Positions 46,022-53,803 of a stretch of DNA of 64,000 bases are shown one piece after another; the stretch's first letter is position 1; each line of letters starts with the position of its first letter. The notes below the pieces were generated by a model. That model made no database searches, was not told the DNA's origin, and worked only from the letters and a program-made list of their open reading frames with translations. Position numbers and translations under genes: made by a program. Origin of the DNA: JBMOOG01 sp049324535 (GTDB lineage Bacteria > Pseudomonadota > Alphaproteobacteria > Rhodobacterales > Rhodobacteraceae); contig JBMOOG010000028.1 of assembly GCA_049324535.1 (NCBI GenBank), forward strand, positions 62,001 to 126,000, written 5' to 3'.

Positions 46022-46923
46022 GCGGCGCGGGAGACCTCGCGGGGCGCCTGCTGCGTCTGGCGCGCCCGGCGGACGATGTCGTGCCGCCCTCCGGCTGGAC
46101 CGCGACCATGACCATCTTCACCTCGGCCGCCATGGCGTTCCTCGCGGTCTTCGCGCTGGCGCTGTCGGTGTCGGCGGGCCGTCTTGCGCAGGGCTGGTCC
46201 GACGCGCTGGCGCAGAGCGCGACGGTGCGCCTGTCGGCGCCGGCCGGGCAGGAGGCGGCCCAGCGCGAGCGCGTGGTCGCGATCCTGGGCACGACCCCCG
46301 GCGTCGCCGCGGTGCGAGTTCTCGACGCGGCCGAAACGCGCAGGCTGCTGGAACCCTGGTTCGGCCCGGATCTGCCGGTCGAGGATCTTCCCATCCCGCA
46401 GCTGATAGAGATCGACGAGACGCCCCAGGGGTTTGATGCCGAGGGGCTGCGGCTGCGGCTGGCCGCCGAGGCGCCCGGCGCGGTGCTCGACGACCACACC
46501 CGCTGGCAGAAGCCGCTGGCCGAGGCCGCCGGCCGGCTCCGGTCGCTGGGATGGCTGTCGCTTGCGCTGATCGCGGCGGTGACGGGGGCGATGATCGCGC
46601 TGGCCGCACAGGCGGCGCTTGCGGCGAACGAGAGGGTGATCCGTGTGCTGCGCCTGATCGGCGCCCGCGATTCCTACATCGCCCGAGCCTTCGTCCGGCG
46701 GTTCACGCTGCGCGCGCTCGGCGGTGCGGTCGCGGGCACCGCGGCCGGGCTGGCGATGGTGGCGGCGCTTCCGGCGGCCGAGGCGCAGGGCGGACTTCTG
46801 TCCGGCATCGGCTTTCGCGGCGTGGGCTGGCTTCTGCCCTTGGCGATCGTTCCGCTTGCCGGCATCGTGGCCTTTGCCGCGACCCGTGCGGCGGCGCTGC
46901 GGACCTTGCGGGGGGTGAAATGA
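46018..46923 (+). CDS. ftsX: Cell-division membrane protein FtsX
   Basis: The membrane half of FtsEX (301 residues). One helix near the N-terminus (AMAFLAVFALALSVSAG), a periplasmic loop of about 130 residues (TTPGVAAVRVLDAAE and DLPVEDLPIPQLIEI), then three helices near 180, 230 and 270. ANERVIRVLRLIGARDSYIARAF is the conserved FtsX cytoplasmic motif. It starts with GTG overlapping ftsE and overlaps plsC by ATGA. Confidence 0.91.
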   Translation: MSGAGDLAGRLLRLARPADDVVPPSGWTATMTIFTSAAMAFLAVFALALSVSAGRLAQGWSDALAQSATVRLSAPAGQEAAQRERVVAILGTTPGVAAVRVLDAAETRRLLEPWFGPDLPVEDLPIPQLIEIDETPQGFDAEGLRLRLAAEAPGAVLDDHTRWQKPLAEAAGRLRSLGWLSLALIAAVTGAMIALAAQAALAANERVIRVLRLIGARDSYIARAFVRRFTLRALGGAVAGTAAGLAMVAALPAAEAQGGLLSGIGFRGVGWLLPLAIVPLAGIVAFAATRAAALRTLRGVK

Positions 46924-47663
46924 GCGCGATGCGACTGCTGGTCCAGTACGTCCTGTCTGCCGTCTTCATCGTGCAGATGTACCTGTCGATGCTGATCCTT
47001 GCGATCTGGTACACCCCGCAGGTGTTCGTCCGGCGCGAGGCGGCCTTCGACGCGGTGCACATCTACTGCCGCTGGGTGCGCCGGTCGGCCGCGGCGCTGG
47101 TCGGCCTGCGGTCCGAGATCCGCGGGACGGTCCCGGTCGACGAGGTGCTGATCGCCGCCAAGCACCAGAGCTTCTTCGACATCATCCTGATCTGCTCGGT
47201 GGTGCCGCGGCCCAAATTCATCATGAAGAAGGAGCTGCTCTGGGCGCCGATCGTCGGCTGGTATGCGCGCAAGATCGGCTGCGTTCCGGTGGACAGGGGC
47301 AAGCGCGGCCAGGCGATCCAGAAGATGGTTGCGGACGTCAAGGCCGGCACCGCCCTGCCCGGCCAACTCATCATCTATCCGCAGGGCACGCGGGTCGCGG
47401 CCGGGGCTCGGCAGCCCTACAAGGTGGGGGTGCGGATCCTCTACGAACAGGTCGGGCAGGACTGCGTGCCGGCGGCGACCAACGTGGGCGTGTTCTGGCC
47501 CCGGCATGGCCTGCTGCGCAAGCCCGGCCTTGCGGTGGTCGAGTTCCTTGACCGCATCCCGGCGGGATCGCCGACGGACGACTTCATCGCGGTGCTGGAA
47601 GACCGGATCGAGGGCGCCTCCGACCGGCTCATGGCCGAGGCGGGCTTCCGGGTGGGGGCCTGA
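46920..47663 (+). CDS. plsC: 1-acyl-sn-glycerol-3-phosphate acyltransferase
   Basis: A 247-residue membrane-bound acyltransferase that makes phosphatidic acid. One N-terminal helix (YVLSAVFIVQMYLSMLILAI). The catalytic HX4D is His82 to Asp87 in AKHQSFFDI. The third block reads YPQGTRVAAG in place of the more common PEGTR. CVPVDRGKRGQ gives the second block. It overlaps ftsX by ATGA, placing membrane lipid synthesis in one unit with division proteins. Confidence 0.9.
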   Translation: MSAMRLLVQYVLSAVFIVQMYLSMLILAIWYTPQVFVRREAAFDAVHIYCRWVRRSAAALVGLRSEIRGTVPVDEVLIAAKHQSFFDIILICSVVPRPKFIMKKELLWAPIVGWYARKIGCVPVDRGKRGQAIQKMVADVKAGTALPGQLIIYPQGTRVAAGARQPYKVGVRILYEQVGQDCVPAATNVGVFWPRHGLLRKPGLAVVEFLDRIPAGSPTDDFIAVLEDRIEGASDRLMAEAGFRVGA

Positions 47664-47667
47664 GCGG

Positions 47668-48687
47668 TCAGGCCCGAAGCCGCGCGCCGCGATCCTGCAC
47701 CACCGTGCGCGCGGTCGGACCGAAGCGGGCGAGGTCCGGCACCAGCGACCGGATCTGGCGCCGCGCCTGCGGCTCCAGCCCCTGAAGGGAGAGTTCGGTC
47801 GGGTAGAAGGACTCCGCCGGTGCGCCGTCGGCCACCACAATCTGGTGCCGGTCAAACAGCAGATGGTAATAGACCACGTCGCGGTCGGGCTCGGCGAGGC
47901 TCACGCCCGGCCTGCCCACAAGCTTGCCCGCGGGAACGAGGATCTCGGCGTCGCCGAAGTGGAGTTCGTTGCGCCATCCGCTCAGGCACATGCGGTGCTG
48001 CTGCGAGACGAAGAGCGTGCGGGTGGGCTGGCCCGGGCCGAGGGCGCCGGGTTCGATCCGCACCGGGCGCAGGCGGCGGTCGGACAGCTGGGCGGCGCGT
48101 CCGACCCGGCGCGAGCCGACCCAGCGCAGGCGCATCGGGCCGTCATCCTGGGTGAGGACCAGATCGCCCGGCCTCAGCGCCTCGACCGCAGTCTCGCCAT
48201 CGGGCGTGGCGATGCGCGTGCCCTCGGCAAAGCAGACCAGCAGCGAGACGTTGTCGATGATCGCGCCGAGGCTGTCGTCCGGCCCGGTTTCGGTAAAGCG
48301 CAGCGTGTAGGTGCCGGCCGAGGGGAAATCGACGGGTATGGTGATCGTCGTCCAGCTGTCCGTGGTGGGCAGCACGGTCTGGGTGGCGATCACGTTGCCC
48401 TGGTCATCGAGAATCTCGACGACAAAGCCCTCGGACCCGGCGTTGCCGAGCGACGCGGTCCGCAGCGCGGTGTCGAAGGTCAGGTCCGTGCTCAGCGCGT
48501 GATCGACGGTGAAGCTCTGCTCCATGACCGTCGTCTGGCCGCTGTTCCCGTCTGCCTCGGCCACGGGGTTCGAGCTGCCGGTACCGATGTAGGCGCCTTC
48601 GGGAAAGCTGGCTTCGATATCATTGCCGGACCAGCCGGCCGCCCCCTGATCGAAGGAGCCGTTCTGAATGACGTCCGTCCTCGCCAA
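47668..48687 (-). CDS. Hint-domain protein with N-terminal carbohydrate-binding-like domain
   Basis: A 339-residue protein. Residues 1-150 form a beta-sandwich-like domain (VIQNGSFDQGAAGWSGNDIE opening, DSWTTITIPVDFPSAGTYTLRFTETG). Residue Cys152 starts a Hint domain: VCFAEGTRIATPDGE, EALRPGDLVLT, then VSQQHRMCL and LFDRHQIVVADGAPAESFYP. This is the Hint_2 type seen in many Rhodobacterales, which may self-cleave at Cys152. There is no signal peptide and no clear C-extein. The only plausible start is TTG 48687. It converges on plsC with 4 bases between stops. Confidence 0.82.
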   Translation of the reverse strand: MARTDVIQNGSFDQGAAGWSGNDIEASFPEGAYIGTGSSNPVAEADGNSGQTTVMEQSFTVDHALSTDLTFDTALRTASLGNAGSEGFVVEILDDQGNVIATQTVLPTTDSWTTITIPVDFPSAGTYTLRFTETGPDDSLGAIIDNVSLLVCFAEGTRIATPDGETAVEALRPGDLVLTQDDGPMRLRWVGSRRVGRAAQLSDRRLRPVRIEPGALGPGQPTRTLFVSQQHRMCLSGWRNELHFGDAEILVPAGKLVGRPGVSLAEPDRDVVYYHLLFDRHQIVVADGAPAESFYPTELSLQGLEPQARRQIRSLVPDLARFGPTARTVVQDRGARLRA

Positions 48688-48774
48688 GCCCGCCGGTCCC
48701 CTTCCACCCGCCTTCGCAGTCGGAGGACACTGTGGACAGCAGCGGTTCCAAACCGGGCCAAAGCTGCGGCAAAA

Positions 48775-49734
48775 TCAGGCCGCGAGGCCCTTCTGGCCCA
48801 TGTCGAGGTATTTCTGGCGGCGTTCCCTGACCAGTTCGGCGGGCTTCTTGCCCGACAGGTCCTTGAGCGCCGCCGCGATCTCGCGGCCGACCGCGGCGAT
48901 CGCATCACCCGGGCCGCGCTGGGCGCCGCCGACCGGTTCGGGGATGATCCGGTCGATCAGCCCCAGCTTCAGGAGATCCTGCGCGGTCAGGCGCAGCGCC
49001 ACCGCGGCGTCGCGCGCCTTCTCGGCGTCCTTCCACAGGATCGACGCGCAGCCTTCGGGCGTGATGACCGAATAGATCGCGTGTTCCAGCATCAGCACCC
49101 GGTTCGCCGCGGCAAGCGCCACCGCGCCCCCCGAACCGCCCTCGCCGATGATGACCGAGACCAGCGGAACCCCGATGTCGAGGCACTTCATCGTCGAACG
49201 GGCGATCGCCTCGGACTGGCCGCGCTCCTCGGCGCCCTTGCCCGGGTAGGCGCCGGGCGTGTCCACAAGCGTCACCACGGGCAGCTGGAACCGGTGGGCA
49301 AGATCCATGAGACGGATCGCCTTGCGATAGCCTTCCGGGCGGGCCATGCCGAAGTTGTGCTCGATGCGGGTCTTGGTGTCATCGCCCTTCTCATGGCCGA
49401 TGACGACCACGGGCTGATCGTTGAAGCGGGCGAGACCGCCGAGCACGGCATGGTCGTCGGCAAAGTTCCGGTCGCCGGCCAGGGGCGTGTATTCGGTGAA
49501 CAGCGCCTTGATGTAATCCTTGCTGTGCGGTCGGTCGGGGTGCCGGGCGACCTGGCATTTGCGCCAGGGGTCGAGCGTCCTGTAGAGATCGCGGAGCATG
49601 TCGCCCGCCTTCTTGTCCAGGGCGGCGGCTTCCTTCTCGACATCCATCTCGGCGTTGGCGCGGGCAAGGGCCCGAAGCTCTTCCGCCTTGCCTTCGATCT
49701 CGGCCAGCGGCTTTTCGAACTCGAGATAGTGCAT
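48775..49734 (-). CDS. accA: Acetyl-CoA carboxylase carboxyltransferase subunit alpha
   Basis: The alpha subunit of the carboxyltransferase that, with AccD, makes malonyl-CoA for fatty acids. 319 residues as expected. YLEFEKPLAEIEGKAEEL is the family opening; HPDRPHSKDYI, GHEKGDDTKTRIEHNFGMA, DTPGAYPGKGAEERGQSEAI and GEGGSGGAVALAAANRVLML carry the biotin and acyl-CoA oxyanion-hole glycines; ISPEGCASILWKD-like VITPEGCASILWKD follows. It stands alone here; its partners are elsewhere. Confidence 0.96.
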   Translation of the reverse strand: MHYLEFEKPLAEIEGKAEELRALARANAEMDVEKEAAALDKKAGDMLRDLYRTLDPWRKCQVARHPDRPHSKDYIKALFTEYTPLAGDRNFADDHAVLGGLARFNDQPVVVIGHEKGDDTKTRIEHNFGMARPEGYRKAIRLMDLAHRFQLPVVTLVDTPGAYPGKGAEERGQSEAIARSTMKCLDIGVPLVSVIIGEGGSGGAVALAAANRVLMLEHAIYSVITPEGCASILWKDAEKARDAAVALRLTAQDLLKLGLIDRIIPEPVGGAQRGPGDAIAAVGREIAAALKDLSGKKPAELVRERRQKYLDMGQKGLAA

Positions 49735-49812
49735 CGAGGCTCTCCGAACGAACGGTCGCGCCTATATGACCCCCCTGCCCCGGATTTGCAACGCCGGGAC
49801 AGGGGACGTCGC

Positions 49813-50235
49813 CTATTTGCCGCCTGCCATCGCCACGACCTGGGCGAACTGGTCGGGCGTCAGGACCGAGCGCCCGTGATCGCCACCGTTCGACCGCATC
49901 ATGACCAGCGCGGTCTCGTTGGCGCCGATCTTCGCGGCCAGCGCCTCGCGGTCGGCCGCCGGGGCGTTGTCGACGATCGCCTGGCGCATCCGGGCACGCA
50001 ACTCGGCGGTCTCCTTTTCAAGACCCACGCGCTTCGGCCCCATGGTCTCCATCCAGGCCTTCAGCTCGGCCTTCTGCGCGTCGTCGAACTTCAGCGCCTC
50101 GGCGTTCTTCGCCATCACCGGCACGAGGGCGATCACCGGGGCGGACAGGCCCATTTCCTGCGGGGTCATCGGCTGGGCAAGCGCCAGGGTCGGCGCGGCG
50201 AAGGCCAGTGTGGCCGAGAGAAGAAGCGATTTCAC
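49813..50235 (-). CDS. Spy/CpxP-like periplasmic protein
   Basis: A 140-residue exported protein starting with GTG 50235 after GGAGG. MKSLLLSATLAFAAPTLALA is the signal peptide. The mature protein is helical (ALKFDDAQKAELKAWMETMGPKRVGLEKETAELRARMRQ), with a LTPDQFAQVV end, similar in layout to Spy/CpxP chaperones that have LTxxQ motifs. A perfect 9-bp inverted repeat overlaps its promoter, so it is probably tightly regulated, perhaps by envelope stress. Its exact partner is unknown. Confidence 0.7.
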   Translation of the reverse strand: MKSLLLSATLAFAAPTLALAQPMTPQEMGLSAPVIALVPVMAKNAEALKFDDAQKAELKAWMETMGPKRVGLEKETAELRARMRQAIVDNAPAADREALAAKIGANETALVMMRSNGGDHGRSVLTPDQFAQVVAMAGGK

Positions 50236-50250
50236 GGTGTTCCTCCAGAA

Positions 50251-50280
50251 CGATACAGTGTGTCACGTTATACTGTATCG
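50251..50280 (-). promoter_or_regulatory. Operator-like palindrome overlapping the Spy-like gene promoter
   Basis: CGATACAGT and ACTGTATCG are perfect inverted arms 12 bases apart. The minus-strand spacer contains TATAAC (50272-50267), a plausible -10 box, so a bound repressor would block initiation. The spacing and length suit a TetR- or GntR-type dimer. The Shine-Dalgarno follows 9 bases later. Confidence 0.6.
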
Positions 50281-50326
50281 ATTTCTGCGGAGAAGCGGGG
50301 GCCCGCGCGGCCCGCTGTCGCACCCG

Positions 50327-51145
50327 CTAGTGCCCGAGCTTGGCGTGCACCTCGTCGAGGTCGATCTCGCCCTTGGGCATCTTGTTGCCGGGGTTCTCGA
50401 AGTCGTAGCGGAAGAGCTTGAAATCGCGGTGGTAGATTTCCCAGACCAGATGCATCGACAGGTCGTCGAAATAGTCCTCGACGGGATGGGCGCGCTTCGG
50501 TCCGTGGCCTTCGCTCTCGTTGAATTTCGGGATCGACTTCAGATCGACCTTCACCGGCGTCTCGACCGCGTCGAGCACCGTCTGCATGCCCTCGTTGAAC
50601 TTCTCGGTGAAGAAGATGTGGTCGTAGACCCCGCCGTTGACGATGTAGGTCGAGATATGGCCCGACATCGCCGACCAGTGGATGTCGGGCTCCATCGGCC
50701 GGCGCCAGCGGATGGTGTCGCGCGCGAAGAGAAGGAACCGGCGGAAGGACCGGATCTGGTCGAACTCGAAGCCGTTTTCGGGATCGCCGACCTCGATCCC
50801 GTATTTCTGGATCAGCATCGGCACCAGGTTGCCGCGGTAGCGCTTGCCGTTGCGCTGGATGCCGCAGATCTTGTCGAAGAAGGACGACAGGATGCGGGTG
50901 TAGGGATTGCGCACGCAGGTGAAGGCGTAGGACTTGTGGGTCTTGACGTTGCGCTCGATCAGCGGCTGGCTCTTCTCGATCGACCACTTGTTGATCCCGC
51001 TGGTCGCGTCGTGGATGTCGCCATCGAAGAAGCGGCCGTGGTCCGAGTAGAACATGATCTGGCCGATGGTCGAGCAGGCGCACTTCGGCACGACCCGATA
51101 GACCATGGTTTCGGTTTCGGTCATCCAGGTTCCGGGAAAACCCAT
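50327..51145 (-). CDS. Sulfotransferase family protein (Sulfotransfer_2 / HNK-1 type)
   Basis: A 272-residue enzyme likely to move sulfate from PAPS to a carbohydrate. The start ATG 51145 follows AGGAGG. The 5'-phosphosulfate-binding loop is VVPKCACSTI near 18-27; the 3'-phosphate motif is CVRNPYTRILSSFF near 77-90. These are the features of the carbohydrate sulfotransferases that also include chondroitin and dermatan 4-sulfotransferases. Divergent from a GT14 glycosyltransferase 164 bases away, it suggests sulfation of a surface glycan. No signal peptide or membrane helix, so it acts in the cytoplasm. Confidence 0.86.
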   Translation of the reverse strand: MGFPGTWMTETETMVYRVVPKCACSTIGQIMFYSDHGRFFDGDIHDATSGINKWSIEKSQPLIERNVKTHKSYAFTCVRNPYTRILSSFFDKICGIQRNGKRYRGNLVPMLIQKYGIEVGDPENGFEFDQIRSFRRFLLFARDTIRWRRPMEPDIHWSAMSGHISTYIVNGGVYDHIFFTEKFNEGMQTVLDAVETPVKVDLKSIPKFNESEGHGPKRAHPVEDYFDDLSMHLVWEIYHRDFKLFRYDFENPGNKMPKGEIDLDEVHAKLGH

Positions 51146-51309
51146 TACGCACGCACCTCCTGCAACCCCCCTGCCGTCTGCCGGTCCGGCCGGCCCGCAA
51201 CCCTTGCACCGAAATGCGCCGCGAAGGGTAAAGAAACGCTGTCTTTTCAATGGCTGATAAAGCTATCTAGGCGAACAATCCACCGTGTTCTGCGCCGCCG
51301 GTTTCGCTG

Positions 51310-52887
51310 ATGGCAAAAATCGCCTACATCCTGCTGTCCCACAAGGATCCCGAGGGCATCATCCGTCAGGCCGAACGGCTGACGGCCGCGGGCGACTGCA
51401 TGGCGATTCACTTCGACGCGCGCGCCCCCCGCGCCGACTTCGACCGCATTCATGCGGCCCTGTCGGCCAATCCCAGCGTCACCTTCGCGCGCCGGCGCAT
51501 CCGCTGCGGCTGGGGCGAGTGGAGCCTGGTGGCGGCGACGCTCGAGGCCGTCCGGGCCGCGGTCGCGGCCTTCCCGGACGCCACGCATTTCTACATGCTC
51601 TCGGGCGACTGCATGGCGATCAAGTCGGCCGAGTTCGTCCATGCCCGGCTCGATGCCGAGGACGCCGACTACATCGAGAGCTTCGACTTCTTCACCTCGG
51701 ACTGGATCAAGACCGGGTTCAAGGAGGAGCGGCTGATCTACCGGCACTGGTTCAACGAACGCACGCGCAAGCGGCTCTTCTACCTGAGCTATGAATGGCA
51801 GAAGCGGCTAAAGCTGACCCGCGCGATCCCGTCCGACCTCCAGATGATGATCGGCAGCCAGTGGTGGTGCCTGCGCCGGCAGACCATCGAATGGGTGCTC
51901 GAGTTCATCGACCGCCGCCCCGACGTGATGCGTTTCTTCCGGACCACATGGATTCCCGACGAGACCTTCTTCCAGACCATCGTCCGCCATGTCGTCCCCG
52001 ACCGCGAGATCCGGTCGCGGACGCTGACCTTCCTGATGTTCTCGGACTACGGGATGCCGGTCACGTTCTACAACGACCACTACGACCTGCTGGTCAGCCA
52101 GGACTTCCTCTTCGCGCGCAAGATCAGCCCGGACGCGACCGAACTCAAGGCGCGGCTCGGGGATCTCTACCTCGAAAGCGGGGTCACGTTCCCGATCTCG
52201 AACGAGGGGCGCAGCCTCTACCGCTTCCTGACCGGCCGCGGCCGCATCGGCCGCCGGTTCGCACCGCGGTTCTGGGAGACCGAATCCAGTCTCGGCCGCG
52301 GCCGCGAGCTTCTGATCGTGACCTGCAAGAAATGGCACGTGGCCAAGCGGCTTGTGGCGAGGGTGCGGCAGATGACCAACATCCCGGCCATCGACTACCT
52401 GTTCAACGAGGAGGCGACGCCCCTTCCCGATCTGGGCGGCATCCAGACCACCCTGGCCAAGCGCACCCGCCACCGGCGCGCGCTGATGCGGATGCTGTTC
52501 GATTTCCACGAGACCGACCGGCTGCTGATCTGCCTCGATCCGGCCAACGTCGATCTGATGGAGGATTTCTACTCGGACCGCTCGACGACGCGCATGCTCG
52601 AGATCGAATGCCGCTTCTCCGACGAATATCTCGCCGGCCATGCGCGGCGGGTCGGGCTGGCCGGGGACAGCACACCCCGCGAAACCATCGAGCGGCTGCT
52701 TCCGACGATCCGCTACGACCTGAAGTTCGAAAGCGACCGCATCCGCGACCTGGATTTCCCGCATGTGCACCGGATGCGCGAACAGGCCTCGCCCGAGGAA
52801 AATGCCGTGCCTTTGGCGGCATTCCTCGGTATTGGGGAACCGCTCGCGCGCGAGATAACCGCAACCGAGCACCTGTTCATGGACTGA
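51310..52887 (+). CDS. GT14-type glycosyltransferase with DUF5928 C-terminal domain
   Basis: A 525-residue protein. Residues 1-270 resemble the core-2/I-branching beta-1,6-N-acetylglucosaminyltransferases (IAYILLSHKDPEGIIRQAER, HYxMLSGxC as FYMLSGDCMAIKS, GSQWWCLRRQTIEWVLE, WIPDETFFQTIV). The rest, with LLIVTCKKWHVAKRL and LICLDPANVDLMEDFY, is the DUF5928 domain of Rhodobacterales proteins and may carry a second nucleotide-binding fold. It probably extends a surface polysaccharide. The divergent sulfotransferase suggests a joint product. Confidence 0.85.
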   Translation: MAKIAYILLSHKDPEGIIRQAERLTAAGDCMAIHFDARAPRADFDRIHAALSANPSVTFARRRIRCGWGEWSLVAATLEAVRAAVAAFPDATHFYMLSGDCMAIKSAEFVHARLDAEDADYIESFDFFTSDWIKTGFKEERLIYRHWFNERTRKRLFYLSYEWQKRLKLTRAIPSDLQMMIGSQWWCLRRQTIEWVLEFIDRRPDVMRFFRTTWIPDETFFQTIVRHVVPDREIRSRTLTFLMFSDYGMPVTFYNDHYDLLVSQDFLFARKISPDATELKARLGDLYLESGVTFPISNEGRSLYRFLTGRGRIGRRFAPRFWETESSLGRGRELLIVTCKKWHVAKRLVARVRQMTNIPAIDYLFNEEATPLPDLGGIQTTLAKRTRHRRALMRMLFDFHETDRLLICLDPANVDLMEDFYSDRSTTRMLEIECRFSDEYLAGHARRVGLAGDSTPRETIERLLPTIRYDLKFESDRIRDLDFPHVHRMREQASPEENAVPLAAFLGIGEPLAREITATEHLFMD

Positions 52888-52907
52888 CCGCCCGCCGAGG
52901 ACCGCCG

Positions 52908-53294
52908 ATGCCTTACGCCTATGACGACCGGAACATCTTCGCCCGCATCCTGCGCGGCGAGATCCCGAACCGCACCGTGCTCGAGACCGAGCACAGCCTT
53001 GCCTTCCACGACATCCACCCCAAGGCGCCGGTGCATGTGCTGGTGATCCCGAAGGGGCGCTACGTCAGCTACGACCATTTCGCGCGCGAGGCGTCGGCCG
53101 AGGAGATCGTCGATTTCACCCGCGCGGTGGGCGAGGTCTGCCGGATCGCCGGCGTGGCCTGCGACGGCGGCGGCGGCTTCCGGCTGATCTCGAACGCGGG
53201 CGCGGACGGGGTGCAGGAGGTGCCGCATCTGCACGTGCATGTGCTGGGCGGCCGCAACATGGGGCACATGCTGCCGTCCGCCGGGCAGGGCTGA
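52908..53294 (+). CDS. HIT-family nucleotide-binding protein (HinT-like)
   Basis: A 128-residue histidine-triad hydrolase or transferase. The active-site HLHVHVLGGRNMG near residue 108 has the three histidines. YDDRNIFARILRGEIPNRTV at the start and HDIHPKAPVHVLVIPK are typical of HinT proteins, which hydrolyse adenosine phosphoramidates. It begins 20 bases after the glycosyltransferase stop, so it may be cotranscribed with it. Confidence 0.92.
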   Translation: MPYAYDDRNIFARILRGEIPNRTVLETEHSLAFHDIHPKAPVHVLVIPKGRYVSYDHFAREASAEEIVDFTRAVGEVCRIAGVACDGGGGFRLISNAGADGVQEVPHLHVHVLGGRNMGHMLPSAGQG

Positions 53295-53301
53295 GACGGC
53301 C

Positions 53302-53319
53302 GGGGCGCCCTTGCGCCCC
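53302..53319 (+). terminator. Hairpin after the HIT gene
   Basis: GGGGCGC / GCGCCCC, a 7-bp stem with loop CCTT, lies 7 bases after the stop. It lacks a T run. Confidence 0.35.
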
Positions 53320-53365
53320 CCGCCGCGACCCCGCTATCATCCAGCCGGTTCAAGGAGTTCGACGC

Positions 53366-53551
53366 ATGACCTTCGCCCCCCCGGAAACCCAGACCGTGAC
53401 CACCTGGAAGGTCGCCTGCGACGGCGGCGAGGGCGCGCTCGGGCATCCGCGGGTCTGGCTGGTGATCCCCGAGGAGACCGGCTGGGTCGAGTGCCCCTAT
53501 TGCGACAAGCGCTTCGTGATCGACCGCGCGCACGCCGGCGGCGACCACTAG
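53366..53551 (+). CDS. Zinc-finger protein (zf-CHCC, NDUFS6-like)
   Basis: A 61-residue protein. Cys18, Gly-rich GGEGALGHPRVWL with His27, then Cys43 and Cys46 in VECPYCDKRFV form the CHCC zinc site. This matches the family related to the NDUFS6 accessory subunit of complex I, found widely in alphaproteobacteria. A role in respiratory complex I assembly is known only for the mitochondrial relatives. It stands alone between the HIT gene and polA. Confidence 0.85.
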   Translation: MTFAPPETQTVTTWKVACDGGEGALGHPRVWLVIPEETGWVECPYCDKRFVIDRAHAGGDH

Positions 53552-53803
53552 CGCGAGTCCGGCCCTCCGCCCGGCCCCAGAGGCGGCCGGATCGAACGAA
53601 CCTCGTTCGCACGGACTGGCCGGCGCGACCGGCCGGGGATTTCCGGGTTCATGCCACCGCTCCGTGACCTTGATCGGGACAGGCTATCACAACCTCGTCC
53701 CCGATGCCCTGTTTCGCGCGGTGGGTGCCGAGCGGACTGGCGGGCGCGGGGCAAAGGTGGCATCACGGGATGCATCGGGACACAGGGGCGACGGGGGCGG
53801 CAC
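53552..53803. other. Gene-free 252-base interval before polA with two small hairpins
   Basis: No convincing coding ORF: the frame continuing up into polA has no ribosome site or family similarity. CGAACGA / TCGTTCG (53593-53609, 3-base loop) and GGCCGG / CCGGCC (53618-53634) are two stem-loops in a row; either could end transcription of the zinc-finger gene. The remainder probably holds the polA promoter; no clear boxes seen. Confidence 0.4.

Noticed and set aside
47263..50421. Very long plus-strand open frame of over 1000 codons
   Set aside because: It lies antisense to accA, the Hint gene and the Spy-like gene and has no family motif; long antisense frames are expected in 70% GC coding DNA.
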